Origin: Comamonadaceae bacterium 2FH
Lineage (GTDB): Bacteria > Pseudomonadota > Gammaproteobacteria > Burkholderiales > Burkholderiaceae_C
Direction: 5' to 3'
DNA: 64,000 nt
NCBI GenBank assembly: GCA_005503335.1
Contig: SCMQ01000003.1
Coordinates: 169,260 to 233,259, forward strand
Within the stretch, counting starts at the first letter, position 1. Every line of letters begins with the position of its first letter. Below the pieces are notes generated by a model. That model saw only the letters and a program-made list of their open reading frames with translations. It made no database searches and was not told the DNA's origin. Position numbers and translations under genes: made by a program. Below, piece after piece: positions 56,629 through 64,000 of the stretch.

Positions 56629-57195
56629 ATGTTCTTCACCATCCCCACCCTCATGACCTGGGCGCGCATCGTCGCGATTCCCTTGATCGTCGGGGTGTTC
56701 TACCTGCCGCTCGACCAGGCCACGCGCAACCTCACGGCCACCGTGCTGTTCGTGCTGTTCGCCTTGACCGACTGGCTGGACGGCTACCTCGCGCGCAGGC
56801 TCAACCAGACCTCCTCGTTCGGCGCCTTCCTGGACCCGGTGGCCGACAAGTTCCTGGTCTGCGCCTCGCTGCTGGTGCTGGTGCACATGAACCGCGCCGA
56901 CGTGTTCGTGGCGCTGATCATCATCGGCCGGGAAATCGCCATCTCGGCGCTGCGCGAGTGGATGGCGCAGATCGGCGCGTCCAAGAGCGTGGCCGTGCAC
57001 ATGGTCGGCAAGGTCAAGACCGCGGTGCAGATGGTGGCCATTCCTTTCCTGCTGTTTGACGGCGTACTGCTGGGCCTGATCGACACCCGCGTCTGGGGCA
57101 GCTGGCTGATCTGGATCGCGGCCATCCTGACCGTCTGGTCCATGGTCTATTACCTGCAAAAGGCCCTGCCTGAGATCCGGGCGCGGGTCAAATGA
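56629..57195 (+). CDS. pgsA: CDP-diacylglycerol-glycerol-3-phosphate 3-phosphatidyltransferase
   Basis: This 188-residue membrane enzyme makes phosphatidylglycerol phosphate. It carries the CDP-alcohol phosphotransferase motif DWLDGYLARRLNQTSSFGAF followed by LDPVADK, with all expected Asp and Gly residues. Four to five hydrophobic helices are visible. The stop overlaps the next ATG (ATGA). Confidence 0.96.
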   Translation: MFFTIPTLMTWARIVAIPLIVGVFYLPLDQATRNLTATVLFVLFALTDWLDGYLARRLNQTSSFGAFLDPVADKFLVCASLLVLVHMNRADVFVALIIIGREIAISALREWMAQIGASKSVAVHMVGKVKTAVQMVAIPFLLFDGVLLGLIDTRVWGSWLIWIAAILTVWSMVYYLQKALPEIRARVK

Positions 57196-58094
57196 GCGAG
57201 CGCAACGATGCCCAGGCCCTGATCCGGGCCATGCCGGTCGTGTTCGTGCTGATCTGGAGCACGGGCTTCATCGTGGCGCGCTACGGCATGCCGCATGCGC
57301 CGCCGTTCAAGTTCCTGCTGCTGCGCTACGCGCTGTCCCTGGCCTGCTTCCTGCCGTGGGTCCTGCTGGCGCGCGTGCGCTGGCCCGCTTCGGGCGCGCA
57401 ATGGGGCCACCTGGCCTTGACCGGGGTGCTGATGCACGCAGGCTACCTCGGCGGCGTGTGGGCCGCGGTCAAGGCCGGCATGGGCTCGGGCCTGTCCGCG
57501 CTGATCGTCGGCATACAGCCGGTGCTGACGGCGATCTGGCTCTCGGCCTTCGGCGGCTCGGACAGCCGGGTCACGCGGCGCCAGTGGGGGGGCCTGCTGC
57601 TGGGTTTCGTCGGCCTGGCGCTGGTGGTGTCGCGCAAGTTCGTGCAGGGCAGCCCCGGAGACCAAGCGGACGGGCTCAACCTGATGTTCGCCGTGGGCGC
57701 GCTGCTGAGCATCACCGCGGGCACGCTGTACCAGAAGCGCTTCGTCGCGCCCTGCGACGTGCGCACGGCCAGCGCCGTGCAACTCGCCGCTGCCTTCGCC
57801 GTCACGCTGCCGCTGGCTGGCCTGGAGGCCGAAGGCCTGCACTGGAACGCCGAGCTGGCCGGCGCCATGGCCTGGTCGGTGCTGGGTCTGACGCTGGGCG
57901 GCAGCTCGCTGCTGTACCTGCTGATCCAGCGCGGCGCGGCGGCCTCGGTGGCCAGCCTGATGTACCTGGTGCCGCCGACCACGGCGCTGATCGCCTGGCT
58001 GCTGTTCGGCGAACCGATCACGGCCACCACCATCGCCGGCATCGCGCTCACGGCCTTCGGGGTCAGCCTGGTGCTGCGGCCGCCGCGCCGCTGA
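57192..58094 (+). CDS. EamA/DMT family transporter
   Basis: This 300-residue protein has about ten helices in two EamA repeats: VFVLIWSTGFIVARYGMPHAPPFKFLLLRY and the second starting near LLSITAGTLYQKRFV. Family members export metabolites such as amino acids. Start ATG overlaps the pgsA stop. The substrate is unknown. Confidence 0.88.
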   Translation: MSERNDAQALIRAMPVVFVLIWSTGFIVARYGMPHAPPFKFLLLRYALSLACFLPWVLLARVRWPASGAQWGHLALTGVLMHAGYLGGVWAAVKAGMGSGLSALIVGIQPVLTAIWLSAFGGSDSRVTRRQWGGLLLGFVGLALVVSRKFVQGSPGDQADGLNLMFAVGALLSITAGTLYQKRFVAPCDVRTASAVQLAAAFAVTLPLAGLEAEGLHWNAELAGAMAWSVLGLTLGGSSLLYLLIQRGAAASVASLMYLVPPTTALIAWLLFGEPITATTIAGIALTAFGVSLVLRPPRR

Positions 58095-58097
58095 GCC

Positions 58098-59042
58098 TCA
58101 GGCGGGACGGGCCGCGGCGCGCCAGGGCTCGGCCCGGAATTCCTGTGCCAGGAAGTCGACCAGCAGCCGGATGCGGCGCGGCACCTGCGGCCGATAGGGC
58201 GCCAGCCAGTGGATGTCGGCGTCGGGCATGACGTACTGCGGCAGCACGCGCACCAGCTCGCCGCTGGCCAGGCGCGGCGCGATGTCCCAGAGGCTGCGCA
58301 GCATGATGCCGTGGCCGGCCAGGCACCAGTCGCGCACCAACTCGCCCGAGTTGCTCGACAGTGGTCCCCGGACCGCGACACGCAGCCTGGGGCCGCGCGT
58401 GGCCGTGCCCTGCAGCTGCCAGCTGTCGAAACGCTGGCCGGGGTCGCTGCTGTTCTCGCGCACGATCAGGCAGGCATGCTGCGCAAGCTCCTCGGGCGTG
58501 GCCGGCGTGCCATGGGTGCGCAGGTAGGCCGGAGCGGCGACCAGCACGCGCTGGTTGCGCGCCAGCCGCCGCGACACCCATTCCGTGGCCCGGTGCCCCG
58601 GCGCGTTCCAGAGCCAGATCGCACCGTCCAGGCCTTCGACCGCGAGGTCGGGCAATTGCTCGGTGAGCTGCAGCTGGATCTGCAGGCGCGGGTGGCGGGC
58701 CTGGAACTCGGCCAGCGCCGGGCCCAGCCACAGGCGCCCGAAGCCGAAGGTCGCGGCCAGGCGGACCAGGCCGGTCGGCTCGGCCTGGCGCTCGCGCAGC
58801 TCGGCCTCCACGTCGCGAAAGCCGCGCAGCAGCTCCGCCGCGCGCTCGCACAGGGTGTCGCCCTCGGGCGTGGGGCTGACATGGCGCGTGCTGCGCTGGA
58901 ACAAGCGCAGGTCGAGCTGCGCCTCCAGCGCGGCCAGGCGCTTGGTGACGACCGAAGGCGCCAAGCGCAGGGCGCGCGCCGCCGTCGTCATGCTGCCGTG
59001 CTGGCGGATCGCCAGCACGAGCTCCAGGTCCGAGCGTTCCAT
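58098..59042 (-). CDS. LysR-type transcriptional regulator
   Basis: This 314-residue LTTR has the N-terminal HTH MERSDLELVLAIRQHGSMTTAARALRLAPSVVTKRLAALEAQL and a substrate-binding domain with LVRLAATFGFGRLWLGPALAEF. It is divergent from the dehalogenase-like gene and the dicarboxylate dehydrogenase gene. This is the arrangement of DmlR-type regulators next to D-malate dehydrogenase. It probably binds the AT-rich palindrome in the 93-bp gap. Confidence 0.9.
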   Translation of the reverse strand: MERSDLELVLAIRQHGSMTTAARALRLAPSVVTKRLAALEAQLDLRLFQRSTRHVSPTPEGDTLCERAAELLRGFRDVEAELRERQAEPTGLVRLAATFGFGRLWLGPALAEFQARHPRLQIQLQLTEQLPDLAVEGLDGAIWLWNAPGHRATEWVSRRLARNQRVLVAAPAYLRTHGTPATPEELAQHACLIVRENSSDPGQRFDSWQLQGTATRGPRLRVAVRGPLSSNSGELVRDWCLAGHGIMLRSLWDIAPRLASGELVRVLPQYVMPDADIHWLAPYRPQVPRRIRLLVDFLAQEFRAEPWRAAARPA

Positions 59043-59060
59043 TTATTTCCCGTTTGGAAA

Positions 59061-59081
59061 AAATAACTTGATTAATTATTT
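59061..59081. promoter_or_regulatory. Candidate LysR-type operator
   Basis: AAATAA-N9-TTATTT is an inverted repeat of LTTR type inside the AT-rich 93-bp gap between the LysR gene and the dehalogenase-like gene. It lies 20 bases from the LysR start and 55 from the other, as expected for an autoregulated divergent promoter. Confidence 0.55.
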
Positions 59082-59135
59082 CTCTTTTTGACGGTAAGCT
59101 TTGCGCCATCCTTTGAATCCCTGCGGAGGCGGTGC

Positions 59136-60014
59136 ATGCGGGAAGGCTTCAGGACCCAACGGGTCGAGCGCGCGGGCGTGAGCTTGCACACGCGCGTAGC
59201 CGGCGAGGGGCCGCCGCTGTTGCTGCTGCACGGCCATCCGCAGACCCAGGCCATGTGGCACCGGGTCGCGCCGGCGCTGGCACAGCGCTTCACCGTGGTG
59301 CTGATGGACCTGCGCGGCTACGGCGACTCGGGGCGCCCGGCCAGCGACGCCCAACATGGGCCGTACACCAAGCGCGAGATGGCGCTCGACGCGCTGGCCG
59401 TGATGGCGGCCCATGGGCACGCGCGCTTTCAGGTGCTGGCCCATGACCGCGGCGCGCGCGTGGCGCATCGCCTCGCGGCCGACCATCCCGCGGCCGTCGA
59501 GCGGCTGATGCTGCTGGACATCGCGCCCACGCTGGCCATGTACGAGGGCACGGGCGAGGCCTTCGCGCGCGCCTACTGGCACTGGTTCTTCCTGATCCAG
59601 CCGCCGCCCCTGCCCGAGGCCCTGATCGAATCCGACCCCGCGCGCTACGTGCGCAGCGTGATGGGTAAGCGCCATGCGGGCCTGGCCGCCTTCGCGCCCG
59701 AAGCGCTGGCGGAATACGAGCGCTGCGCCGCGATCCCCGGCACGGCCGCCGCCATCTGCGAGGACTACCGCGCCAGCGCCACGACAGACCTTGCGCACGA
59801 CCGCGCCGACCGCGAGCAGGGCCTGCGCCTGGCGCAGCCGCTGCGCGTGCTGTGGGGGCAGGAGGGGGTGGTGGGACGCTGCTTCGACGTGCTGGCGCTG
59901 TGGCGCGAGCGCGCGCTGGACGTGAGCGGCCGGGCGCTGCCCTGCGGCCACTACATCGCCGAGGAGGCCCCGGAGCCCCTGCTGGCGGAAACCTTTGATT
60001 TTTTCAGGAGCTGA
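59136..60014 (+). CDS. Alpha/beta hydrolase, haloacetate dehalogenase-like
   Basis: This 292-residue alpha/beta hydrolase carries the pattern of fluoroacetate/haloacetate dehalogenases: HGHPQTQAMWHRVA, the nucleophile Asp in LAHDRGARVAHRLA with the two carboxylate-binding Arg residues, HWFFLIQPPPLPE with the halide-binding His-Trp, EDYRASATTD with the Tyr region, and the catalytic His in CGHYIAEEAPE. It would turn haloacetate into glycolate and halide. GGAGG lies 6 bases before the ATG. The next gene starts 3 bases after its stop. A related esterase function cannot be excluded. Confidence 0.8.
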   Translation: MREGFRTQRVERAGVSLHTRVAGEGPPLLLLHGHPQTQAMWHRVAPALAQRFTVVLMDLRGYGDSGRPASDAQHGPYTKREMALDALAVMAAHGHARFQVLAHDRGARVAHRLAADHPAAVERLMLLDIAPTLAMYEGTGEAFARAYWHWFFLIQPPPLPEALIESDPARYVRSVMGKRHAGLAAFAPEALAEYERCAAIPGTAAAICEDYRASATTDLAHDRADREQGLRLAQPLRVLWGQEGVVGRCFDVLALWRERALDVSGRALPCGHYIAEEAPEPLLAETFDFFRS

Positions 60015-60017
60015 TGA

Positions 60018-61103
60018 ATGAGCAAGAAACGAATCGCCGTGATCGCCGGTGACGGCATTGGCAAGGAAGTCATGCCCGAGGGCCTGCGCGTGATGGACGC
60101 CGCCGCGCGCAAGTTCGGCATAGCCCTGCAGTTCGACCATTTCGACTTCTCGAGCTGGGACTACTGCGAGAAGCACGGCAAGATGCTGCCCGACGACTGG
60201 AAGGACCAGATCGGCGGCCACGACGCGATCTACTTCGGCGCCGTCGGCTGGCCCGAGAAGATCGCCGACCATGTCTCGCTGTGGGGCTCGCTGCTGCTGT
60301 TTCGGCGCGAGTTCGACCAGTACATCAACCTGCGCCCGGCGCGCCTGATGCCCGGCATCGTGGCGCCCGTGGTGCGCCGCGACGGCAGCGCGCGCCAGCC
60401 GGGCGAGATCGACATGTACATCGTGCGCGAGAACACCGAGGGCGAGTACTCGAGCATAGGCGGGCGCATGTACGCTGGCACCGAGCGCGAGATCGTGATG
60501 CAGGAAACCGTGATGTCGCGCGTGGGCGTGGATCGGGTGCTGAAGTTCGCGTTCGAGCTGGCGCAGAGCCGGCCCAAGAAGCACCTGACCAGCGCCACCA
60601 AGTCCAACGGCATCGCCATCACCATGCCCTACTGGGACGAGCGCGTGGCCGAGATGGCCAAGGCCTACCCGGGCATCAGCGTGGACAAGTTCCACATCGA
60701 CATCCTGACCGCGCATTTCGTGCAGCGCCCGGACTTCTTCGACGTGGTGGTCGCGAGCAACCTGTTCGGCGACATCCTGAGCGACCTGGGCCCGGCCTGC
60801 ACCGGCACCATAGGCATCGCGCCCAGCGCCAACCTCAACCCGGACCGCAAGTTCCCCTCGCTGTTCGAACCCGTGCACGGCTCGGCGCCCGACATCGCGG
60901 GCAAGAACATCGCCAATCCGATCGGCCAGATCTGGTGCGGCGCGATGATGCTCGAGTTCCTCGGCCACAAGGACGCGCACGACGCGGTGCTGGCCGCGAT
61001 CGAGAAGGTGCTCGACCCCAAGTCCGGCGCGCCGCGCACGCCCGACATCGGTGGACAGGCCGGCACCAAGGACCTGGGCCGCGCGATCGCCGAGGCCCTG
61101 TGA
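60018..61103 (+). CDS. Tartrate dehydrogenase / D-malate dehydrogenase (decarboxylating)
   Basis: This 361-residue beta-decarboxylating dehydrogenase of the IPMDH/ICDH fold has GDGIGKEVMPEG, the substrate arginines in NLRPARLMPG and VRENTEGEYSS, the metal site SNLFGDILSDL and cofactor loop EPVHGSAPDIAGKNIANP. WDYCEKHGKMLPDDW is characteristic of the tartrate/D-malate group, not of leucine synthesis. It oxidises D-malate or tartrate to pyruvate or oxaloglycolate with NAD. AGGAG precedes the ATG. It forms a two-gene operon with the dehalogenase-like gene. Confidence 0.88.
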   Translation: MSKKRIAVIAGDGIGKEVMPEGLRVMDAAARKFGIALQFDHFDFSSWDYCEKHGKMLPDDWKDQIGGHDAIYFGAVGWPEKIADHVSLWGSLLLFRREFDQYINLRPARLMPGIVAPVVRRDGSARQPGEIDMYIVRENTEGEYSSIGGRMYAGTEREIVMQETVMSRVGVDRVLKFAFELAQSRPKKHLTSATKSNGIAITMPYWDERVAEMAKAYPGISVDKFHIDILTAHFVQRPDFFDVVVASNLFGDILSDLGPACTGTIGIAPSANLNPDRKFPSLFEPVHGSAPDIAGKNIANPIGQIWCGAMMLEFLGHKDAHDAVLAAIEKVLDPKSGAPRTPDIGGQAGTKDLGRAIAEAL

Positions 61104-61220
61104 CTTCGGGGGCGGCGCGCCCGCCCTTGCGCGCGGCAAAAAATGCCGCGCGCCCGCTCAGAAACCCAGGCAAAAGCGTCTAGAATCCGCGTCCTGCCAG
61201 CCACGATGCCATTCGGTGTA

Positions 61221-61249
61221 TTGACACCTCGCGGCACCGTGGCTCTAAT
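61221..61249 (+). promoter_or_regulatory. hup promoter
   Basis: TTGACA at 61221-61226 and TCTAAT at 61244-61249 are separated by exactly 17 bp, a near-consensus sigma-70 promoter. It would give a leader of about 125 bases. The rest of the 279-bp gap contains a 10-bp GC hairpin with an A5 loop at 61129-61153 but no ORF. Confidence 0.78.
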
Positions 61250-61382
61250 GCCTTCAGGCGGCCCGCGCCGCCAACGCATAGGCCCGAATGCCTGCCGGGA
61301 TGTCAGTGCATCGCTGACAGGCATCGGGTCGATTTTTTGAATCGGACATCCGGACCACAATTTCTTGAACGAGGGGATCCTT

Positions 61383-61655
61383 GTGAACAAAACCGAACTG
61401 ATCGAGCACATCGCCAAGCATGCAGACATTTCCAAGGCCGCAGCCACGCGCGCCCTGGAGTCGACCATCGGCGCCGTGAAGACCACCCTGAAGAAAGGCG
61501 GCACCGTGTCGCTGGTGGGCTTCGGCACCTTCGCCGTGGGCAAGCGTGCCGCGCGCACGGGCCGCAACCCGCGCACCGGTGCAACGATTAAAATCAAGGC
61601 CGCCAAAGTGCCGAAGTTCCGTCCGGGCAAGGCGTTGAAGGACGCCCTGAACTGA
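61383..61655 (+). CDS. hup: DNA-binding protein HU
   Basis: This 90-residue histone-like protein is exactly the family length. The start is a GTG at 61383 with GAGGGG 6 bases upstream. Landmarks are [20 protein letters not shown], the hydrophobic core [22 protein letters not shown] (the DNA-binding arm with RNP) and [16 protein letters not shown]. It bends and compacts DNA. It lies 16 bp before tRNA-Val and may share its transcript. Confidence 0.96.
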   Translation: MNKTELIEHIAKHADISKAAATRALESTIGAVKTTLKKGGTVSLVGFGTFAVGKRAARTGRNPRTGATIKIKAAKVPKFRPGKALKDALN

Positions 61656-61671
61656 ACCAGAGTTGAAGGTG

Positions 61672-61747
61672 GGGTGCTTAGCTCAGTTGGTAGAGCGGCG
61701 CCCTTACAAGGCGTAGGTCGGCGGTTCGAGACCGTCAGCACCCACCA
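61672..61747 (+). tRNA. tRNA-Val (anticodon TAC)
   Basis: The cloverleaf closes with acceptor GGGTGCT/AGCACCC, D-arm TTAGCTCAGTTGGTAGAGC, anticodon TAC in CCTTACAAG and T-loop GGTTCGAGACC. The 3' CCA is encoded (61745-61747). Length 76. Confidence 0.97.
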
Positions 61748-61754
61748 CCGATGC

Positions 61755-61779
61755 AAAGGCGAACATTGTGTTCGCCTTT
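61755..61779 (+). terminator. Intrinsic terminator after tRNA-Val
   Basis: A perfect 10-bp stem AAAGGCGAAC / GTTCGCCTTT with a 5-base loop is followed by TTCTGTTTTT. It ends the hup-tRNA transcript before ppiD. Confidence 0.85.
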
Positions 61780-61806
61780 TCTGTTTTTGCCATAGAGAGT
61801 CCTAGC

Positions 61807-63738
61807 ATGTTTGATTTTGTCCGCAACAACACAAAGATCATGATGGGTCTGTTGTTCCTGCTCATCATCCCGTCGTTTGTGCTGTTCGGCATCGAAGGCT
61901 ACAGCCGCTTCCAGGAGCAGGGAGCCACCGTGGCCAAGGTCGATGGCAACAAGATCAGCCAGGCCGACTGGGACGCGGCGCACCGCGCCGAGGTCGAGCG
62001 CCTGAGGGCCGCCATGCCGAGCCTGGACGCCAAGCTGCTGGACTCCCCGCAGGCCAAATACGCGACGCTAGAGCGCCTGGTGCGCGAGCGCGTGCTGGCC
62101 GCCGCGGCCGCCAAGCTGCAACTCGCCACCAGCGACGCCCACCTGGCGCGCGAGCTGCAGCAGAACCCCACGATCGCGGCCTTGCGCCGCGCCGACGGCA
62201 CGCTGGACATGGAGCGCTACCGCCAACTGGTGGCCAGCCAGGGCATGACGCCCGAGATGTTCGAAGCCCAGGTGCGCGCCGACCTCTCGGTGCGCCAGGT
62301 GCTGCAGGGCGTGGCCGGCACGGGCTTTGCCGGCGCGGCGCAGGCCGACGTGGCCTTGAACGCCTATTTCGAGCGGCGCGAGGTCCAGGTGCTGCGCTTC
62401 GACGCGGCCGCCTACAGCGCCAAGCTCAGCCTGTCCGATGCCGACCTGGAGGCCTACTACAAGCGCAACGAGGCGCTGTTCCAGGCGCCCGAGCAGGCGG
62501 ACATCGAGTACCTGGTGCTGGACCTCGACAGCCTGCTCAAGACCGTCACCGTCAACGAGCAGGACCTCAAGACCTATTACGAGCAGAACCTGGCGCGCCT
62601 GGCCGGCAAGGAGGAGCGCCGTGCCAGCCACATCCTGATCAATGCGCCCAAGGACGCGCCCGAGGCCGAGCGCCAGAAGGCGCGTGCCAAGGCGCAGGAA
62701 CTGCTGGCCGCGCTGAAGAAGGCGCCGGAGAGCTTCGCCGCGCTGGCCAGGAAGGAGTCGCAGGACCCGGGTTCGGCGCCGAACGGCGGCGACCTCGACT
62801 TCTTCGCGCGCGGCGCCATGGTCAAGCCCTTCGAGGACGCGGCCTTCGCGCTCAAGAAGGGCGAGATCAGCGAGGTCGTGGAGTCCGAGTTCGGCTTTCA
62901 CATCATCCGCCTGACCGACATCAAGAGCGCCCAGACCCGCAGCTTCGCCGACATGCGTGCCGAGCTCGAGACCGACCTCAAGAAGCAGCAGGCGCAGCGC
63001 AAATACGCCGAGGCCGCCGAGACCTTCACCAACGGCGTCTACGAGCAGTCCGACAGCCTCAAGCCCGTGGCTGAGCGGCTCAAGCTGGAGGTGCGCACGG
63101 CCAGCCAGGTGACGCGCCAGCCCGCCGCGGGTGCGACCGGTGCGCTTGCCAATGCCAAGTTCCTGGGCGCGCTGTTCGCGCCCGACGCCGTGGAGAAAAA
63201 GCGCAACACCGAGGCTGTCGAGATCGGTCCCAGCCAGCTGGTGGCCGGCCGCATCACGCAGCACACGCCGGCACGCACCCGCCCGCTGGCCGAGGTCCGC
63301 GACCAGGTGCGCCAGCGCCTGCTGGCCGAGCGCGGCGCCGAGCTGGCCCGCAAGGAGGGCGAGCAGCGCCTGGCCGCCTGGCGCGCCCAGCCGGCCAGCG
63401 CGCCCTGGCCCGCGGCGCTGGTGGTCTCGCGCGACCAGCCGGCCGGCCAGCCCCTGCCGGTGGTCAACGCGGCGCTGCGCGCCGACGCCTCGGCCCTGCC
63501 GGCGCTGGCGGGCGTGGACCTGGGCGCCCAGGGCTACGCCGTGCTGCGCGTCAACAAGCTGCTGCCGCGCGAGCCCGGCGTGGCCGAGCGGCGTCGCCAG
63601 GAGCTGGCGCAGTACGGCCAGCTGTGGAGCGCGGCCGAAGGCCAGGCCTACTACCAGTTGCTCAAGGAGCGCTTCAAGACCCAGATCCTGGCACCCAAGC
63701 CGGCCGCAAATTCCGCACCGGCCTCGGCAACGCCCTGA
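61807..63738 (+). CDS. ppiD: Peptidyl-prolyl isomerase PpiD (SurA N-domain and parvulin domain)
   Basis: This 643-residue periplasmic folding factor is anchored by one N-terminal helix ([23 protein letters not shown], residues about 11-32). A SurA-like chaperone domain follows ([25 protein letters not shown]), then a parvulin domain at about residues 265-370 ([51 protein letters not shown]). It assists outer-membrane protein folding. It starts at 61807 with a weak ribosome site. It overlaps the tRNA-His promoter at its 3' end. Confidence 0.94.
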   Translation: MFDFVRNNTKIMMGLLFLLIIPSFVLFGIEGYSRFQEQGATVAKVDGNKISQADWDAAHRAEVERLRAAMPSLDAKLLDSPQAKYATLERLVRERVLAAAAAKLQLATSDAHLARELQQNPTIAALRRADGTLDMERYRQLVASQGMTPEMFEAQVRADLSVRQVLQGVAGTGFAGAAQADVALNAYFERREVQVLRFDAAAYSAKLSLSDADLEAYYKRNEALFQAPEQADIEYLVLDLDSLLKTVTVNEQDLKTYYEQNLARLAGKEERRASHILINAPKDAPEAERQKARAKAQELLAALKKAPESFAALARKESQDPGSAPNGGDLDFFARGAMVKPFEDAAFALKKGEISEVVESEFGFHIIRLTDIKSAQTRSFADMRAELETDLKKQQAQRKYAEAAETFTNGVYEQSDSLKPVAERLKLEVRTASQVTRQPAAGATGALANAKFLGALFAPDAVEKKRNTEAVEIGPSQLVAGRITQHTPARTRPLAEVRDQVRQRLLAERGAELARKEGEQRLAAWRAQPASAPWPAALVVSRDQPAGQPLPVVNAALRADASALPALAGVDLGAQGYAVLRVNKLLPREPGVAERRRQELAQYGQLWSAAEGQAYYQLLKERFKTQILAPKPAANSAPASATP

Positions 63739-63748
63739 TGAATGACGT

Positions 63749-63754
63749 TATAAT
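63749..63754 (+). promoter_or_regulatory. -10 element for tRNA-His
   Basis: A perfect TATAAT is placed 11 bases before the tRNA-His 5' end, right for a tRNA start point. The -35 region falls in the ppiD 3' end and is weak. Confidence 0.55.
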
Positions 63755-63765
63755 TCCACTTTTCC

Positions 63766-63842
63766 GGTGGCTGTAGCTCAGTTGGTAGAGTCCCAGATTG
63801 TGATTCTGGTCGTCGTGGGTTCGAGTCCCATCAGCCACCCCA
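63766..63842 (+). tRNA. tRNA-His (anticodon GTG)
   Basis: Acceptor GTGGCTG/CAGCCAC with the extra G-1 (63766) opposite C73, D-arm AGCTCAGTTGGTAGAG, anticodon GTG in ATTGTGATT, T-loop GGTTCGAGTCC, and an encoded CCA. The G-1 feature confirms histidine identity. Confidence 0.97.
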
Positions 63843-63850
63843 GATAGAGA

Positions 63851-63888
63851 AGTAAAAAGGCCCGCTGCATGCAGCGGGCCTTTTTACT
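63851..63888. terminator. Perfect palindromic bidirectional terminator
   Basis: The 38 bases are their own reverse complement: stem core GGCCCGCTGC/GCAGCGGGCC flanked by AAAAA and TTTTT. It ends tRNA-His transcription on the plus strand. The intron-like sequence starts at the very next base. Confidence 0.92.
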
Positions 63889-64000
63889 GTGCGCCCGGCA
63901 CGGGCGCACTCTTGGAGGTGCAAGTCCTCCCGTGAGTTGATCACAGCGAACGAAGCGAAGCGCAACTGCATGAGGGTGACCGAGTGTGGGGAGGAAGCGT
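63889..64000 (+). mobile_element. Group II intron, class C-like, 5' end (truncated by the window)
   Basis: The segment begins GTGCGCCCGGCACGGGCGCA, the 5' signature and first stem of group II introns, followed by GGAGGTGCAAGTCCTCC (a domain I stem) and a GGGTGACC and GGAGGAAGC stretch as in class C introns. It starts immediately after a terminator hairpin, the preferred insertion site of class C introns. The intron-encoded reverse transcriptase would lie past base 64000. Confidence 0.8.

Noticed and set aside
61129..61153. Hairpin read as an intrinsic terminator after the dicarboxylate dehydrogenase
   Set aside because: The stem is strong but the A-run is in the loop and no U-tract follows.

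Overview
The window is a high-GC chromosomal segment from a betaproteobacterium, most likely a member of the Burkholderiales and probably Comamonadaceae. The pointers are the GC-rich codon use, an EF-P with Arg32 beside its rhamnosyltransferase earP, a polyhydroxyalkanoate phasin, an RpoD with a long Lys/Ala-rich N-terminus, and short intergenic repeats. No plasmid or phage backbone is visible. Genes are densely packed, often with ATGA or GTGA overlaps.

Layout. 1-1683 is the 3' part of paaZ (phenylacetate ring cleavage). 1684-12072 is a minus-strand operon: four SDR dehydrogenases, a KstD-like flavoprotein coupled to a NIPSNAP protein, a complete Liv-type ABC importer (livH, livM, livG, livF and a binding protein) and, at its end, an epimerase gene broken by a 270-bp inverted-repeat element and a frameshift. 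12184-14144 holds two convergent AraC-family regulators. 14283-21046 is a plus-strand beta-oxidation operon: acyl-CoA ligase, SCPx-type thiolase, two MaoC-fold proteins, SDR, acyl-CoA dehydrogenase and an alpha-methylacyl-CoA racemase. Together these two operons look like an uptake and degradation system for an alpha-methyl-branched, probably cyclic, carboxylic acid. Its chemistry parallels peroxisomal bile-acid/pristanate oxidation.

21057-25279 has an Lrp regulator divergent from a fused indolepyruvate ferredoxin oxidoreductase. 25338-30744 holds a thioesterase and a signalling cassette: a heme-c sensor hybrid kinase, a stand-alone receiver and an HPt-REC-REC-GGDEF diguanylate cyclase. 30888-35369 is dnaG-rpoD. 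35374-43894 contains a HAD protein, ggt, an SDR, fbpA, a patatin lipoprotein, phaP with its promoter and twin operator-like sites, a histone-deacetylase-like gene carrying an in-frame intergenic repeat, a thioesterase and a nitroreductase. 43974-54203 contains pncB, an ion antiporter, a 2-hydroxyacid dehydrogenase, rmuC, two MFS transporters, a LOG protein, efp and earP. A second structured inverted-repeat element (54208-54570) fills the gap between earP and uvrC; uvrC is followed by pgsA and a DMT exporter. 58098-61103 is a LysR regulator divergent from a haloacetate-dehalogenase-like gene and a tartrate/D-malate dehydrogenase. The end holds hup, tRNA-Val, ppiD, tRNA-His, a perfect palindromic terminator and, directly after it, the 5' end of what looks like a class C group II intron cut by the window edge.

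All functional names are from reading motifs and family resemblance by eye. No database search was possible.
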